A stretch of DNA of 64,000 nucleotides, taken from positions 88,275 to 152,274 of the forward strand of contig JAJVIM010000039.1 of the NCBI GenBank assembly GCA_022071955.1, given 5' to 3'. The position numbers were made by a program, and so were the translations under genes. Under the pieces are notes generated by a model, which made no database searches, had not been told where the DNA came from, and saw nothing but the letters and a program-made list of their open reading frames with translations. Below, piece by piece: positions 47,855 through 57,100 of this stretch; the first letter of the stretch is position 1, and every line of letters begins with the position of its first letter. Source of the DNA: Anaerolineae bacterium. GTDB lineage: Bacteria; Chloroflexota; Anaerolineae; 4572-78; J111.

Positions 47855-50743
47855 TCAACCCACCGCCGCCATTTTTAGCGTCCGTTTGAGCCACCGGCCA
47901 GTGTAGCTGCCGGGGTGGGCCGCCACCTGCTCCGGCGTGCCGGCGGCCACAATTTTGCCGCCCTGCTGGCCGCCCTCCGGCCCAATATCAACCACCCAAT
48001 CCGCGCATTTGATCACATCCAGATTGTGTTCAATCACCACCACCGTGTTGCCGCCGTCCACCAGCCGGTTGAGCACCGCCAGCAGCCGTTCCACATCGGC
48101 AAAGTGCAGGCCGGTGGTTGGCTCATCCAGAATGTACAGGGTTTTGCCGGTGGAGCGCCGGCTCAACTCTTTGGATAGTTTGATGCGCTGGGCTTCGCCG
48201 CCGGACAGCGTTGTGGCCGGCTGGCCCAGCGTGACGTAGCCCAGCCCTACCGCGTGCAGCGTTTCCAGCTTGTTACGGATGGAGGGAATGTTGGAGAAAA
48301 AGTCCAGCCCTTCGGCCACGGTCAAATCCAGCACTTCGGCGATGTTTTTGCCCTTGTACCGAATTTGCAGCGTTTCGCGGTTGTAGCGCTGGCCGTGGCA
48401 AATTTCGCAGGGCACGTACACATCGGGCAGAAACTGCATTTCAATTTTGATGATGCCGTCACCCTGGCAGGCTTCGCAGCGGCCGCCTTTGACGTTAAAA
48501 CTGAAGCGGCCCGATTTGTAGCCGCGCAGTTTGCTGTCGGGCAGGCTGGCAAACAGGTCGCGCAGCGGTGAAAACAGACCGGTGTAGGTGGCCGGGTTGC
48601 TGCGCGGCGTGCGGCCAATGGGGCTTTGGTCAATGTCGATGACTTTGTCAATCAGCTCCACGCCTTCCAGCCGCTCGTGTTTGCCGGGCCGGGCGGTGGC
48701 CCGGTAGAGCAGTTGGTCGAGCTTTTTGTGCAGAATATCGATGACCAGGCTGCTTTTGCCGCTGCCGCTGACGCCGGTTACGCAGATGAATTTGCCCAGC
48801 GGAAAATGGGCCTCGATGTTTTTGAGATTGTTTTCCCTGGCCCCGACCACGACGATTTCTTTGCCGTTGCCCGGCCGGCGCATGGGCGGCACCGCGATTT
48901 GCTTTTCGCCGCGCAAATATTGGGCCGTCAGCGAGCTGCTTTCGGCCAAAAAGCTGTCCCGCGCGGCGGACCAAACCACCTCACCGCCGTGTTTGCCGGC
49001 CCCCGGCCCCATATCGACAATCCAGTCGGCGGCGCGCATGGTGTCTTCATCGTGCTCCACCACCAGTACGGTGTTGCCCAGATTGCGCAGCCCTTCCAGC
49101 GTTTCAATCAACCGCTGGTTGTCGCGCTGGTGCAGGCCAATACTCGGTTCATCCAAAATGTACAGGCAGCCCATCAGTTGCGAGCCAATTTGGGTGGCCA
49201 GCCGGATGCGCTGCGATTCGCCGCCGGACAGGGTGGTGGCGGCCCGGCTGAGGCTGAGGTAATTTAGCCCGACGTTGCTCATAAATTTGAGCCGGGCCGT
49301 GATTTCCTTCAAAATGGGCGCGGCAATGAGCTGTTCGCGCTGGGTTAACTCCACATTTTGGGCCAGCGCCTCAAACCAGTCCAGCGCGTCGGTTACGGCC
49401 AAATCGCTAACCTGATGGATGCCCAGCCCGTTGATGGTCACGGCCAGCGCCTCCGGCCGCAGCCGGTAGCCGCCGCAGGCCGGACACGTTCGCGTAGACA
49501 TATACTTCTCGATGTCATCGTACTGGTCGGCATTGTTGGATTCTTTGTAGCGCCGCTGTAAATTGGGAATAACGCCCTCAAACGGGGCCTGATAGCTGCG
49601 GGTGTCGCCGCTGGCGTTTTTGTAGCTCAGGGTGATCCGGTCATCGGGCTTGCCGCCGTACAGAATGATGTCAAGTTGTTTGGGGCTGAGGTCGGCCACG
49701 GGTTTGTCCAGCGGGAAGCCGTAATGTTTGGCCATCGACTCAACCAATTGCGCGTAGTACCCGTTGCTGTGGGTGCGAATATGTTTAGCCCAGGGCCGGA
49801 TAGCGCCGGTGGCCAGCGTGCGCTCCGGGTTGAGCACCAGTTCGGGGTCAATTTCGGCGCGGACGCCCAGCCCATCGCAGGCGGGGCAGGCCCCGTGCGG
49901 GCTGTTAAAACTGAAGGTGCGCGGCTCAATTTCCGGCAGGTTGGTGCCGCAGTGCAGGCAGGCAAACTGCTCGCTGTAGAGTTTGTCCCACGGCTTTTCG
50001 GGGTCGGATACATCCAGCACAATCAGCGTGCCGCCGCCCAATTTGAGCGCCGTTTCCACCGAGTCGGCCAGCCGCGCCGAATCGTCGAACGCGCCGGCCC
50101 CGTCCGGCTGGCGGATGATCAGCCGGTCAACCACGGCCTCGATGGTGTGCAATTTGTATGGCTCCAGGCGGATGTCGTCATCAAGATCAAAAATTTCATT
50201 GTCAACGCGCACCCGCACAAAACCGGCTTTGCGAATATCTTCCAGCACGGCTTTGTGCTCGCCTTTGCGGTCACGCACCAGCGGAGCCAAAATCATAATC
50301 CGGCTGCCATCGGCCTTACCTTGAATCGCCTCGATGATCTGCTGGCTGGTTTGCACGTTCACTTCGCGGCCGCAGTTGTGGCAGTGGGGCACGCCAATGC
50401 GGGCAAACAGCAGGCGCAGATAATCGTAAATTTCGGTGACGGTGCCCACGGTTGAGCGCGGGTTATGGCTGGCCCCTTTTTGGTCAATGGAAATGGCCGG
50501 GCTAAGGCCCTCAATTTGGTCAACATCGGGTTTATCCATTTGCCCCAGAAATTGGCGGGCGTAGGCCGACAGGCTTTCAACGTAACGGCGTTGGCCTTCG
50601 GCGTAAATGGTATCAAAGGCCAGGCTGCTTTTGCCGCTGCCGGATAACCCGGTGATGACCACCAGTTGGTCGCGGGGAATTTCAAGGGTAATGTTTTTTA
50701 GGTTGTGGGCGCGAGCGCCGCGGATGATCAGTTGTTTTTGCAT
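47855..50743 (-). CDS. uvrA: Excinuclease ABC subunit A
   Basis: 962 residues from the ATG at 50743; the frame extends further upstream without support. It is the DNA damage sensor of nucleotide excision repair. Two ABC modules are present: GLSGSGKSSL and GVSGSGKSSLV, with signatures LSGGESQRIRLA and LSGGEAQRIKLS. Zinc modules carry CLHCG and CPACDG, and CEACQGDG with CEICHG. The length and domain order are those of the standard enzyme. No other uvr genes are nearby. Confidence 0.97.
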   Translation of the reverse strand: MQKQLIIRGARAHNLKNITLEIPRDQLVVITGLSGSGKSSLAFDTIYAEGQRRYVESLSAYARQFLGQMDKPDVDQIEGLSPAISIDQKGASHNPRSTVGTVTEIYDYLRLLFARIGVPHCHNCGREVNVQTSQQIIEAIQGKADGSRIMILAPLVRDRKGEHKAVLEDIRKAGFVRVRVDNEIFDLDDDIRLEPYKLHTIEAVVDRLIIRQPDGAGAFDDSARLADSVETALKLGGGTLIVLDVSDPEKPWDKLYSEQFACLHCGTNLPEIEPRTFSFNSPHGACPACDGLGVRAEIDPELVLNPERTLATGAIRPWAKHIRTHSNGYYAQLVESMAKHYGFPLDKPVADLSPKQLDIILYGGKPDDRITLSYKNASGDTRSYQAPFEGVIPNLQRRYKESNNADQYDDIEKYMSTRTCPACGGYRLRPEALAVTINGLGIHQVSDLAVTDALDWFEALAQNVELTQREQLIAAPILKEITARLKFMSNVGLNYLSLSRAATTLSGGESQRIRLATQIGSQLMGCLYILDEPSIGLHQRDNQRLIETLEGLRNLGNTVLVVEHDEDTMRAADWIVDMGPGAGKHGGEVVWSAARDSFLAESSSLTAQYLRGEKQIAVPPMRRPGNGKEIVVVGARENNLKNIEAHFPLGKFICVTGVSGSGKSSLVIDILHKKLDQLLYRATARPGKHERLEGVELIDKVIDIDQSPIGRTPRSNPATYTGLFSPLRDLFASLPDSKLRGYKSGRFSFNVKGGRCEACQGDGIIKIEMQFLPDVYVPCEICHGQRYNRETLQIRYKGKNIAEVLDLTVAEGLDFFSNIPSIRNKLETLHAVGLGYVTLGQPATTLSGGEAQRIKLSKELSRRSTGKTLYILDEPTTGLHFADVERLLAVLNRLVDGGNTVVVIEHNLDVIKCADWVVDIGPEGGQQGGKIVAAGTPEQVAAHPGSYTGRWLKRTLKMAAVG

Positions 50744-51144
50744 TGCCGGCTGCCGTGAAAAGTGTGTAAAACAAACTGTTACTTTACCACCAAGCCGCCG
50801 ATTTTGCAATGCCAATTTTTTCCCCTCAGCAAATTGAGGTGTTTGACGCCCGGCTAAATAGTTTACATAAAGCAACGGAACAGGTATAATGGCAGCAGAG
50901 TTTTTGTTATGTCGTGTTGTTTTTTCTGCTTTTATGTGGCATAATGGGTATGGTTACATTGGCGTTTAAAAAGCATCATTTATAAATCACTGTTACGCCA
51001 AGTGTTGTACTGTACGCTTTTATCCGCTACCCAGACCGCTGTTTGCCAGATAGTTGCCTCATCCTGGTCATCTAACAGAAAAGTAACCGGCCGCGCACTA
51101 ACTTTGGCGGCCGCCTTTAAATTTCAAGTGCGAGTGAATTGCTT
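50744..51144 (+). other. Intergenic region between divergent uvrA and the PDWL-repeat gene
   Basis: 401 bases with no coding frame. It holds a plus-strand promoter (separate entry). Several AT-rich stretches lie before position 51000. A 5' leader of about 250 bases follows. No LexA-type box was recognised on the uvrA side. Confidence 0.5.
50862..50890 (+). promoter_or_regulatory. Promoter of the PDWL-repeat gene
   Basis: TTTACA (50862-50867), 17 bases, TATAAT (50885-50890). The -10 box is perfect. The gene starts about 250 bases downstream. Confidence 0.75.
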
Positions 51145-53580
51145 ATGAGTAACGTAGATGTCCCTCAGGATAATGACTCACCCGAAGATGAAATTGAGTC
51201 GCCTGTTGATGGCCCAACCCCGGATTGGATGAAAATGGCTACCTCGTCCAGCAGCAAACCATCGCTGACGGAGGAGAACACACCGGCGTGGCTCAAAAAT
51301 ATCAAGGCGGGTAAATCCAAAGATGAACCGCAGCCAGCAACCCCGCCCCAATCCCAGGAATCCGCCTCGACAATGACCGATCTGGAACGGCTGCTGGCCG
51401 AAGAAGGCGTTGATTTAGACAGTGTGCCGGAATCTCGCCCGCCGGGTGCCGAAGGGATGTCGGCCCGCGACTGGATGATTGCTACCTCTGATGATGAAAT
51501 GATTCGAAACCGAGTAGGGGAAGAACCGTTTATGGATACTGATGAATTCGACACCGAAGACCCCTATGCCGGGATGTCTGATATTGAGCGGTTGCTGGCT
51601 GAAGAAGGCGTTGACCTGGGTTCGGTGGCCGAGAGCCGGCCGACCGGTTCAGAAGGGATGTCGGCCCGCGACTGGATGATTTCCACCTCTGATGATGATA
51701 TGATCCGCCGGCGTGTTGGGGCCGAACCGCTGACAGATACTTCGCCGTCAACCCCCACGCCCCTACCGGAGCCTGAAGAGCCGGCCGAGTCAATCCTCGA
51801 TACCGATTTGCCGGATTGGCTGCAGGATGAGGCCGAGGCAGAATCCGGTTTTTCAGAACCGGTGGCCGGCAGCGATGACGAGTCCTTTTTCGATGCCGAT
51901 TTGCCGGACTGGCTGCAAGAGACCCCGGACGAAGAGGAATTTGCCAAACCGGCCGCGGAGCCGCTTGTCGATGGGATGGTGGTAGAGGATGATCTGCCGG
52001 ATTGGCTGCGCGACTTTGGCACAGAGGAAGAGGAACCCTCCATGCCGTCGATGGCGGCCGAGTCGGAAGACGATAAAATGGTGGTCGAAGAGCAGTTGCC
52101 GGATTGGCTGCGGGATGTGGAAGAAGAAGTTTCGGCCGCGCCGCCGGTTACAGTTGATTTGGCCGAAGATGACGACATGCTGGACGAGGACCTGCCCGAC
52201 TGGCTGCGGGACGTAGAAGAAGAGACTGCTACCGGTGAGCCATCTCTGGCTTTGGCCGGAGAAGACATCGACGACAAAATGGTTGTTGATGAAGACCTGC
52301 CCGACTGGTTGCAAGAAGCAGAGGCCGCTGAACCGGAACCCTCGGGCATTGTTGAGCCGGTAGCCACGGCAGATGACCACATGATTATTGAAGAAGACTT
52401 GCCCGACTGGTTGCGGGATGTGGAAGAAGAGGCCGCCGAACCGGCTGCTGAAACCGAAACCGGGCTACCGGCCTGGCTGGAGAACCTGCCCGAAGAAGCA
52501 GAGGCCGAGGTGCGGTTTGAACCCGCCCAACCGGTTGAAGCTCGCATGGCCGATGACAACCTGATTGAAGAAGACGAACTGCCGGATTGGCTGCAAGAGG
52601 TGCAGGAAGAATCGGGCGAGGAGTTGTTTGAAACAGAAGAAATGGAAGAGACGTTAGCCGAAGAGGCAGAACTTGACGACGTGTTGCCCGAATGGCTGGC
52701 TGAAGTTTCCGTGACTGACGACGATGGTTTTGAGCCGTCTGAACCAAGCCCCGACGATCTGGATATTCTGGACGAAGACGAGGAAGACCTGCCCGATTGG
52801 CTGCGTGAAGTTCAGGCCGAGGCTGATCTGTTGGAAGAGTCCGAGCCGGAAGAAGTGGAAGAGGAAGAAGAAGCAGTCGAACCAGAAGAAGAAGCAGTTG
52901 AGGTTGTAGAGGAAGAATTACCGGATTGGCTGATGGGTATCGAAGAGGAACCGGAAGCCGAAATGCCGGAACCGGTGGCCATGATGGAAGCCGAACCGGA
53001 GCCGGAAATTCCCGTAGCTGAAACAGCCGAACCGGAACTTGTGGCCGAAGCAGCAGAAGCACCCGCCGTTGAAGTTGAAGCCGAACCGGCCATAGCAGAG
53101 CCGGAGCCGGTGAAAATTATTGAAGAAGCGCCTGCCGTGGCCACCACCGGTTTGCCGGATTGGCTCAAAAAATTGCGCGAAGGCGATAAACAGCCCGAAC
53201 CCGCGCCGCTGCCCAGGCCGATGGCTGCGCCGGTGCCGGAACCGCAGCCGGTGGCTCGCGTGCAAATGGCCGCCGAACCGGTGGCCGAACTGGTCGAGCC
53301 GGAACCGGCCGACCTGCCGACCGATCCCGACGAACGCCTCAAACTGGCCCGGACGGCCCGCGATGGCGGCGAGCTGGATGAGTCGGTGCGGGTGTACGGC
53401 AGTTTGGTGTCGAGCGGGGCGCATTTGGACAGCGTCATCGACGACCTGGAATTGACTATTCGCCTGTACCCGGCCAATTACAAGCTTTACCAGGTGCTGG
53501 GCGACGCCATGATGAAAGATGGCCGCCTGCAAAAATCGCTCGAAGCCTACCGCAAAGCGCTGGAAAAGCTGTCGAGCTAG
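51145..53580 (+). CDS. Acidic protein with thirteen PDWL-type motifs and C-terminal TPR
   Basis: 811 residues, rich in Asp and Glu. Two near-identical units with SARDWMI and SDDDMIRRRVG-like blocks lie at about residues 110-190. Thirteen motifs of the form LPDWL (often EDLPDWLRDVEEE) run from residue 220 to about 675; eleven are LPDWL and the others are LPAWL and LPEWL. PDWM and PAWL occur near the N-terminus. The last 90 residues carry a TPR-like helix array (DERLKLARTARDGGELDESVRVYG...YKLYQVLGDAMMKDGRLQKSLEAYRKAL). No signal peptide or membrane helix is seen. The motifs may be docking sites for one repeated partner. Confidence 0.8.
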   Translation: MSNVDVPQDNDSPEDEIESPVDGPTPDWMKMATSSSSKPSLTEENTPAWLKNIKAGKSKDEPQPATPPQSQESASTMTDLERLLAEEGVDLDSVPESRPPGAEGMSARDWMIATSDDEMIRNRVGEEPFMDTDEFDTEDPYAGMSDIERLLAEEGVDLGSVAESRPTGSEGMSARDWMISTSDDDMIRRRVGAEPLTDTSPSTPTPLPEPEEPAESILDTDLPDWLQDEAEAESGFSEPVAGSDDESFFDADLPDWLQETPDEEEFAKPAAEPLVDGMVVEDDLPDWLRDFGTEEEEPSMPSMAAESEDDKMVVEEQLPDWLRDVEEEVSAAPPVTVDLAEDDDMLDEDLPDWLRDVEEETATGEPSLALAGEDIDDKMVVDEDLPDWLQEAEAAEPEPSGIVEPVATADDHMIIEEDLPDWLRDVEEEAAEPAAETETGLPAWLENLPEEAEAEVRFEPAQPVEARMADDNLIEEDELPDWLQEVQEESGEELFETEEMEETLAEEAELDDVLPEWLAEVSVTDDDGFEPSEPSPDDLDILDEDEEDLPDWLREVQAEADLLEESEPEEVEEEEEAVEPEEEAVEVVEEELPDWLMGIEEEPEAEMPEPVAMMEAEPEPEIPVAETAEPELVAEAAEAPAVEVEAEPAIAEPEPVKIIEEAPAVATTGLPDWLKKLREGDKQPEPAPLPRPMAAPVPEPQPVARVQMAAEPVAELVEPEPADLPTDPDERLKLARTARDGGELDESVRVYGSLVSSGAHLDSVIDDLELTIRLYPANYKLYQVLGDAMMKDGRLQKSLEAYRKALEKLSS

Positions 53581-53602
53581 TTTTACCAAAACGCAATCCA
53601 GA

Positions 53603-53635
53603 AAAGGCCGGCTCAGCAAAACCGGCCTTTTTGTT
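53603..53635 (+). terminator. Rho-independent terminator
   Basis: A nine-bp stem AAAGGCCGG (53603-53611 with 53622-53630) with a 10-base loop and a following T run. Confidence 0.88.
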
Positions 53636-53647
53636 ATGCTCAAAAAC

Positions 53648-53676
53648 TTGTCAACTTCTTACAAGTTTGTTATTCT
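53648..53676 (+). promoter_or_regulatory. Likely promoter of ndk
   Basis: TTGTCA (53648-53653), 17 bases, TATTCT (53671-53676), some 46 bases before the start codon. Confidence 0.6.
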
Positions 53677-53722
53677 CCCCAACGAAGCTACAAAAAATCA
53701 ATCCTCCGCAGGAGATCAAAAA

Positions 53723-54172
53723 ATGGAAAGAACGCTTATTATCATCAAACCCGATGGAGTTGAACGCAATCTCATTGGCCCCATCATTACCCGTTTTGAA
53801 CAGCGTGGGTTAAAAATCATCGGCATGAAACTGGTGCGGGTGTCTGATGAACTGGCCCGCAAGCATTACGCCATCCACGAAGGCAAGCCGTTTTTTGAGC
53901 CGCTCATCGCCTACATCACCTCCGCGCCGGTAGTGGTAATGGCGCTCGAAGGACCGCAGGCAATCCAGGCCGCCCGCAACACCATTGGCGCGACCAAACC
54001 CGTCGAAGCCGCGCCCGGCTCGATTCGTGGTGATTTTGGCATGATGGTTGGCCGCAACCTGGTCCACGGCTCCGACAGCGTGGAAAATGGTGAGGCCGAA
54101 ATTGCCCTCTGGTTTGCCGAGTCTGAACTGGTCAGCTACGAGCGCGTCCTCGACCGCTGGATTTTGGAGTAA
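53723..54172 (+). CDS. ndk: Nucleoside diphosphate kinase
   Basis: 149 residues. It transfers the gamma-phosphate between nucleotides through the histidine in NLVHGSDS. Typical blocks are RTLIIIKPDGVERNLIG, NTIGATKPVEAAPGSIRGDFG and EIALWF. The start is ATG 53723 behind AGGAG. An upstream frame extension to 53519 overlaps the preceding gene and terminator and was not used. Confidence 0.97.
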   Translation: MERTLIIIKPDGVERNLIGPIITRFEQRGLKIIGMKLVRVSDELARKHYAIHEGKPFFEPLIAYITSAPVVVMALEGPQAIQAARNTIGATKPVEAAPGSIRGDFGMMVGRNLVHGSDSVENGEAEIALWFAESELVSYERVLDRWILE

Positions 54173-54505
54173 CCGCGGCGAGTTGGGTGAGTTTGGTGGG
54201 TTCGGTGAGTTGGGTTCGCAATTCGCTTATTTTCAAGGGAGATGGGCCGAAGCTGTGTTACCGCACCAAAGAATGAAAATATGGTAGGGGCGCTTCGCGA
54301 AGCGCCCCTACATTCACTGGCTCGCTGATTCGCAGATTCGTTTATTTTCACAGGAGTGCGACAGACCCTTACGAGACAGCAACGAGGATGAAAATTAACT
54401 TTTAACCGGTCGGGAGACCCTTCGCTTTGCTCAGGGTGACACCATTGAACGCACACTAATTCCTAACTCCCAACTCCTGACCCCTATTTTCACAGGAGAA
54501 ATCTT
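54173..54505 (+). repeat. Composite intergenic repeat with three Shine-Dalgarno-bearing modules
   Basis: 333 bases, no gene. Components: a rough GTGAGTT-type heptamer array (about 54186-54220); TTATTTTCAAGGGAG (54227-54241); a perfect 28-base palindrome (54284-54311) differing from that at 20953 by one compensated pair; a sequence also seen at 20984 onward. Then TATTTTCACAGGAG (54343-54356); a segment with GGTCGGGAGACC like that near 20785; a TCCTAAC-type heptamer array (54461-54481); and a last TATTTTCACAGGAG (54485-54498). The last site serves the next gene. Confidence 0.85.
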
Positions 54506-55126
54506 ATGGCAGAGCACGCATCGGCGCAGACGCCTTTAGAGCAACAAAGTGAGATTCGGGTACGCAGCCAGGATGTCAACAACATTCAGGCCGATTACGT
54601 TACCCTGCAATATGGCAGCGCGGCCGAGATTCAGGCCAAAACGGTGCAGGTGTCGCAGGCCGGCGCCGGCCGGATCAAGGCCGAGCAGGTGGAGATCCGC
54701 CAGGGCGGGGCGCAAACCATCGAAAGCGACAGCATCAATGTGCGGCAGGGCGGCATTGTGCAGGCCCACGCCGAGCAGATATCGTTAACCCAGGGCGGCA
54801 TTGTCTTTGCCGAAACCCAAAACGCCTCGCTGACCGCCTCGTCGGCGGGCGCGGTATTAGCCGGGGGCAATGTCACTCTGGACCAGAGTATCGCCCGCGC
54901 CGTAATTTCGCGCGGTGATATCACCATCGACCAGGGCGGCGGCGGCATTGTGCTGGGCCGGACGGTTAAAACCGGGGCTAACAGCGGCACGGTGTTCATG
55001 TTGGCCGGCCGGATTGAAGGCGATGTAAACGCGGTGTTCGGCCCACTGTCCAGCGCGGCGTTTGGTGCGGCGTTTGGGCTGGTGCTGGCCCTGATTATCT
55101 GGCTTAGAAACCGGTTGTCCTCTTGA
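54506..55126 (+). CDS. Predicted beta-helix membrane protein
   Basis: 206 residues. Repeating short strands of about 12-20 residues with QGG turns (VEIRQGGAQTIESD, INVRQGGIVQAHAE, ISLTQGGIVFAET, ITIDQGGGGIVLG) suggest a right-handed beta-helix, similar in style to bactofilins or polymer-forming proteins. A C-terminal membrane helix (AAFGAAFGLVLALIIWL) ends the chain. No signal peptide is present. The next small membrane protein is 10 bases away. The function is unknown. Confidence 0.7.
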   Translation: MAEHASAQTPLEQQSEIRVRSQDVNNIQADYVTLQYGSAAEIQAKTVQVSQAGAGRIKAEQVEIRQGGAQTIESDSINVRQGGIVQAHAEQISLTQGGIVFAETQNASLTASSAGAVLAGGNVTLDQSIARAVISRGDITIDQGGGGIVLGRTVKTGANSGTVFMLAGRIEGDVNAVFGPLSSAAFGAAFGLVLALIIWLRNRLSS

Positions 55127-55136
55127 GGAGTGCACT

Positions 55137-55406
55137 ATGTATATGACAATCTTTAAATTGATCTGGCCCTATCTGGCCCGCCAGGGAGCGGCCTACGCCG
55201 CCGACTATCTGGAATCCCGCCGGCAGCAGCGACAGGCCCAGCCGGAAGAGCGCCCCGCCGACCGCCCTCCCTACCCTCCCTGCCCGGAACCCGCCGCCGC
55301 TGCCGAAAAATCAGCGGCCAATCTCATCTGGTTTTCCCTGTCTGGCGTGTTGCTGAGCGCGGCGCTGGGGCTGGCGGGCTACCTGCTGGTGCGCGACAGC
55401 CGCTAA
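55137..55406 (+). CDS. Small membrane protein of unknown function
   Basis: 89 residues; GAGGAG is upstream of the ATG. An N-terminal amphipathic or re-entrant segment (MTIFKLIWPYLARQGAAYAADYL), a Pro/Arg-rich middle and a C-terminal membrane helix (LIWFSLSGVLLSAALGLAGYLLV) are visible. It is in an apparent operon with the beta-helix protein before it and nnr after it. Confidence 0.6.
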   Translation: MYMTIFKLIWPYLARQGAAYAADYLESRRQQRQAQPEERPADRPPYPPCPEPAAAAEKSAANLIWFSLSGVLLSAALGLAGYLLVRDSR

Positions 55407-55416
55407 GGAGGCGGTG

Positions 55417-57021
55417 ATGTTTGTTGTTTCAACCGGGCAAATGCAGGCCGCCGAGCACGCCGCCGACGCGGCCGGCCTGAGTTATGATCAGATGATGGAA
55501 AACGCCGGCATCTGCGTGGCGCAGGCCATTATGGCCGCGATGGATGTGGCCGGCTTGCCGGTAGTGGTGCTGGTTGGACCCGGCAACAACGGCGGCGACG
55601 GGCTGGTTGTGGCCCGTCATCTGGTGCAGGCCGGCGCTGATGTGACCACGTATGTGTGGAAGCGTAACGTTGAAGGCGACCCCAACTGGGTGCGGCTCAA
55701 CGAGACCGGTGTTCGGCGGATTTTTTGGGCCGATGATGACCGGCAGCAGCAGTTGGCCAGCTTGCTGGCCGAGTCGGCCATCATTGTTGATGCCTTGTTG
55801 GGCACCGGCGTTTCCCGGCCCATCGAAGGCACGCTGGCCCAGCTGCTGGACAAAACCCGCGCCGCGGTTGACGCCCGGCGCGCGCCCCGCGATGGCGTGC
55901 TGGTGGAGCCGGCCCGGCCCCCGGATGAGCCGGAGTTAGGGCCGCTGGTGGTGGCGCTGGATGTGCCATCGGGCTTAAACAGCGATACCGGCGCGGTTGA
56001 TCCCCACACTTTGTCGGCCAATTTCACCGTAACGCTGGCTGCGGTCAAACGCGGCCACATCCTGCTGCCCGGCCCCGATGTGGTGGGCCAGTTGGTTGTT
56101 GGCGATATTGGCCTTGGCCGCGCCCACTACCCGGCGGAGTCGCTGCCGGAAATGGCCACGCCGGCCAAAGTGGCCCGGCTGCTGCCGGCTCGCCCGGCGT
56201 CGGCGCACAAAGGCACGTTTGGCACGGCGCTTATCGCCGCCGGGTCGATGAATTATACCGGCGCTGCCGTACTGGCCGGGCAGGCCGCTACCCGCGCCGG
56301 AGCCGGGCTGGTGACAATGGCCATCCCGCAGACAATTTATCCGGTGGTGGCCGGCTGGCTGGCCGAAGCCACCTATTTGCCCCTGCCGGATGAGGCCGGC
56401 TACCTGGCCCCGGCCGCCGCCAGCGATATTCGTGCCGGATTTGGCCGGGCCACGGTACTGCTGGTTGGCCCCGGCCTGGGCCACACCGAATCAACCGCTG
56501 CTTTTGTGCGGCAACTGCTTCAGGCCGATGACCTCCCGCCGCTGGTGCTCGATGCCGATGCGCTCAACATTTTGGCCCGACAGCCCAACTGGTGGACGCT
56601 GCTGCCGCCGGGTTGTATTCTCACCCCACACCCCGGCGAAATGGCCCGCCTGACCGGCGATTCTACCCGGGAAGTACAGGCCAATCGACTGGAATTGGCC
56701 CCGGAAATGGCTCGCAAGTGGGGGCAGGTGGTGCTGCTCAAAGGGGCGTATACGGTGGTGGCAGCCCCGGATGGGCGGGTGATGGTGCTGCCGTTTGCTA
56801 ACCCGGCCATGGCCAAGGGCGGCTCCGGCGATGTGCTGGCCGGCGCGATTGCTGCGCTGCGGGCGCAGGGGCTGGCTTCTTTTGAGGCGGCCGTGGCCGG
56901 CGGCTATCTGCACGGTCTGGCCGGTGAAATGGCCCGCGAGGAGCTCGGCGTTGCCGGGGTGGTGGCTGGCGATTTGGCCGGGCTGCTGCCAGACGCATTT
57001 CTGGCGGTGACCGGCGATTAA
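55417..57021 (+). CDS. nnr: Bifunctional NAD(P)H-hydrate epimerase / ADP-dependent dehydratase
   Basis: 534 residues. The N-terminal YjeF_N half (about 1-215) has VLVGPGNNGGDGLVVARHL and the C-terminal carbohydrate-kinase-like half has LLVGPGLGHTE, HPGEMARL and AKGGSGDVLAGAI. The two repair damaged NADHX/NADPHX: the epimerase interconverts R and S forms and the dehydratase restores NAD(P)H. The start is ATG 55417 with AAGGAGG at 55405-55411. The usual metabolic housekeeping role is expected. Confidence 0.96.
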   Translation: MFVVSTGQMQAAEHAADAAGLSYDQMMENAGICVAQAIMAAMDVAGLPVVVLVGPGNNGGDGLVVARHLVQAGADVTTYVWKRNVEGDPNWVRLNETGVRRIFWADDDRQQQLASLLAESAIIVDALLGTGVSRPIEGTLAQLLDKTRAAVDARRAPRDGVLVEPARPPDEPELGPLVVALDVPSGLNSDTGAVDPHTLSANFTVTLAAVKRGHILLPGPDVVGQLVVGDIGLGRAHYPAESLPEMATPAKVARLLPARPASAHKGTFGTALIAAGSMNYTGAAVLAGQAATRAGAGLVTMAIPQTIYPVVAGWLAEATYLPLPDEAGYLAPAAASDIRAGFGRATVLLVGPGLGHTESTAAFVRQLLQADDLPPLVLDADALNILARQPNWWTLLPPGCILTPHPGEMARLTGDSTREVQANRLELAPEMARKWGQVVLLKGAYTVVAAPDGRVMVLPFANPAMAKGGSGDVLAGAIAALRAQGLASFEAAVAGGYLHGLAGEMAREELGVAGVVAGDLAGLLPDAFLAVTGD

Positions 57022-57046
57022 TCGCGGCCTGCGGTTTTTCTGCAAA

Positions 57047-57084
57047 AAAAAACAGGCGAAGGAATAGTCCCTCGCCTGTTTGTA
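57047..57084. terminator. Bidirectional terminator
   Basis: A 10-bp stem (57050-57059 with 57072-57081) with A-run and T-rich flanks between the convergent nnr and YtxH-like genes. Confidence 0.85.
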
Positions 57085-57100
57085 TTTTGTGGGGCGATGA

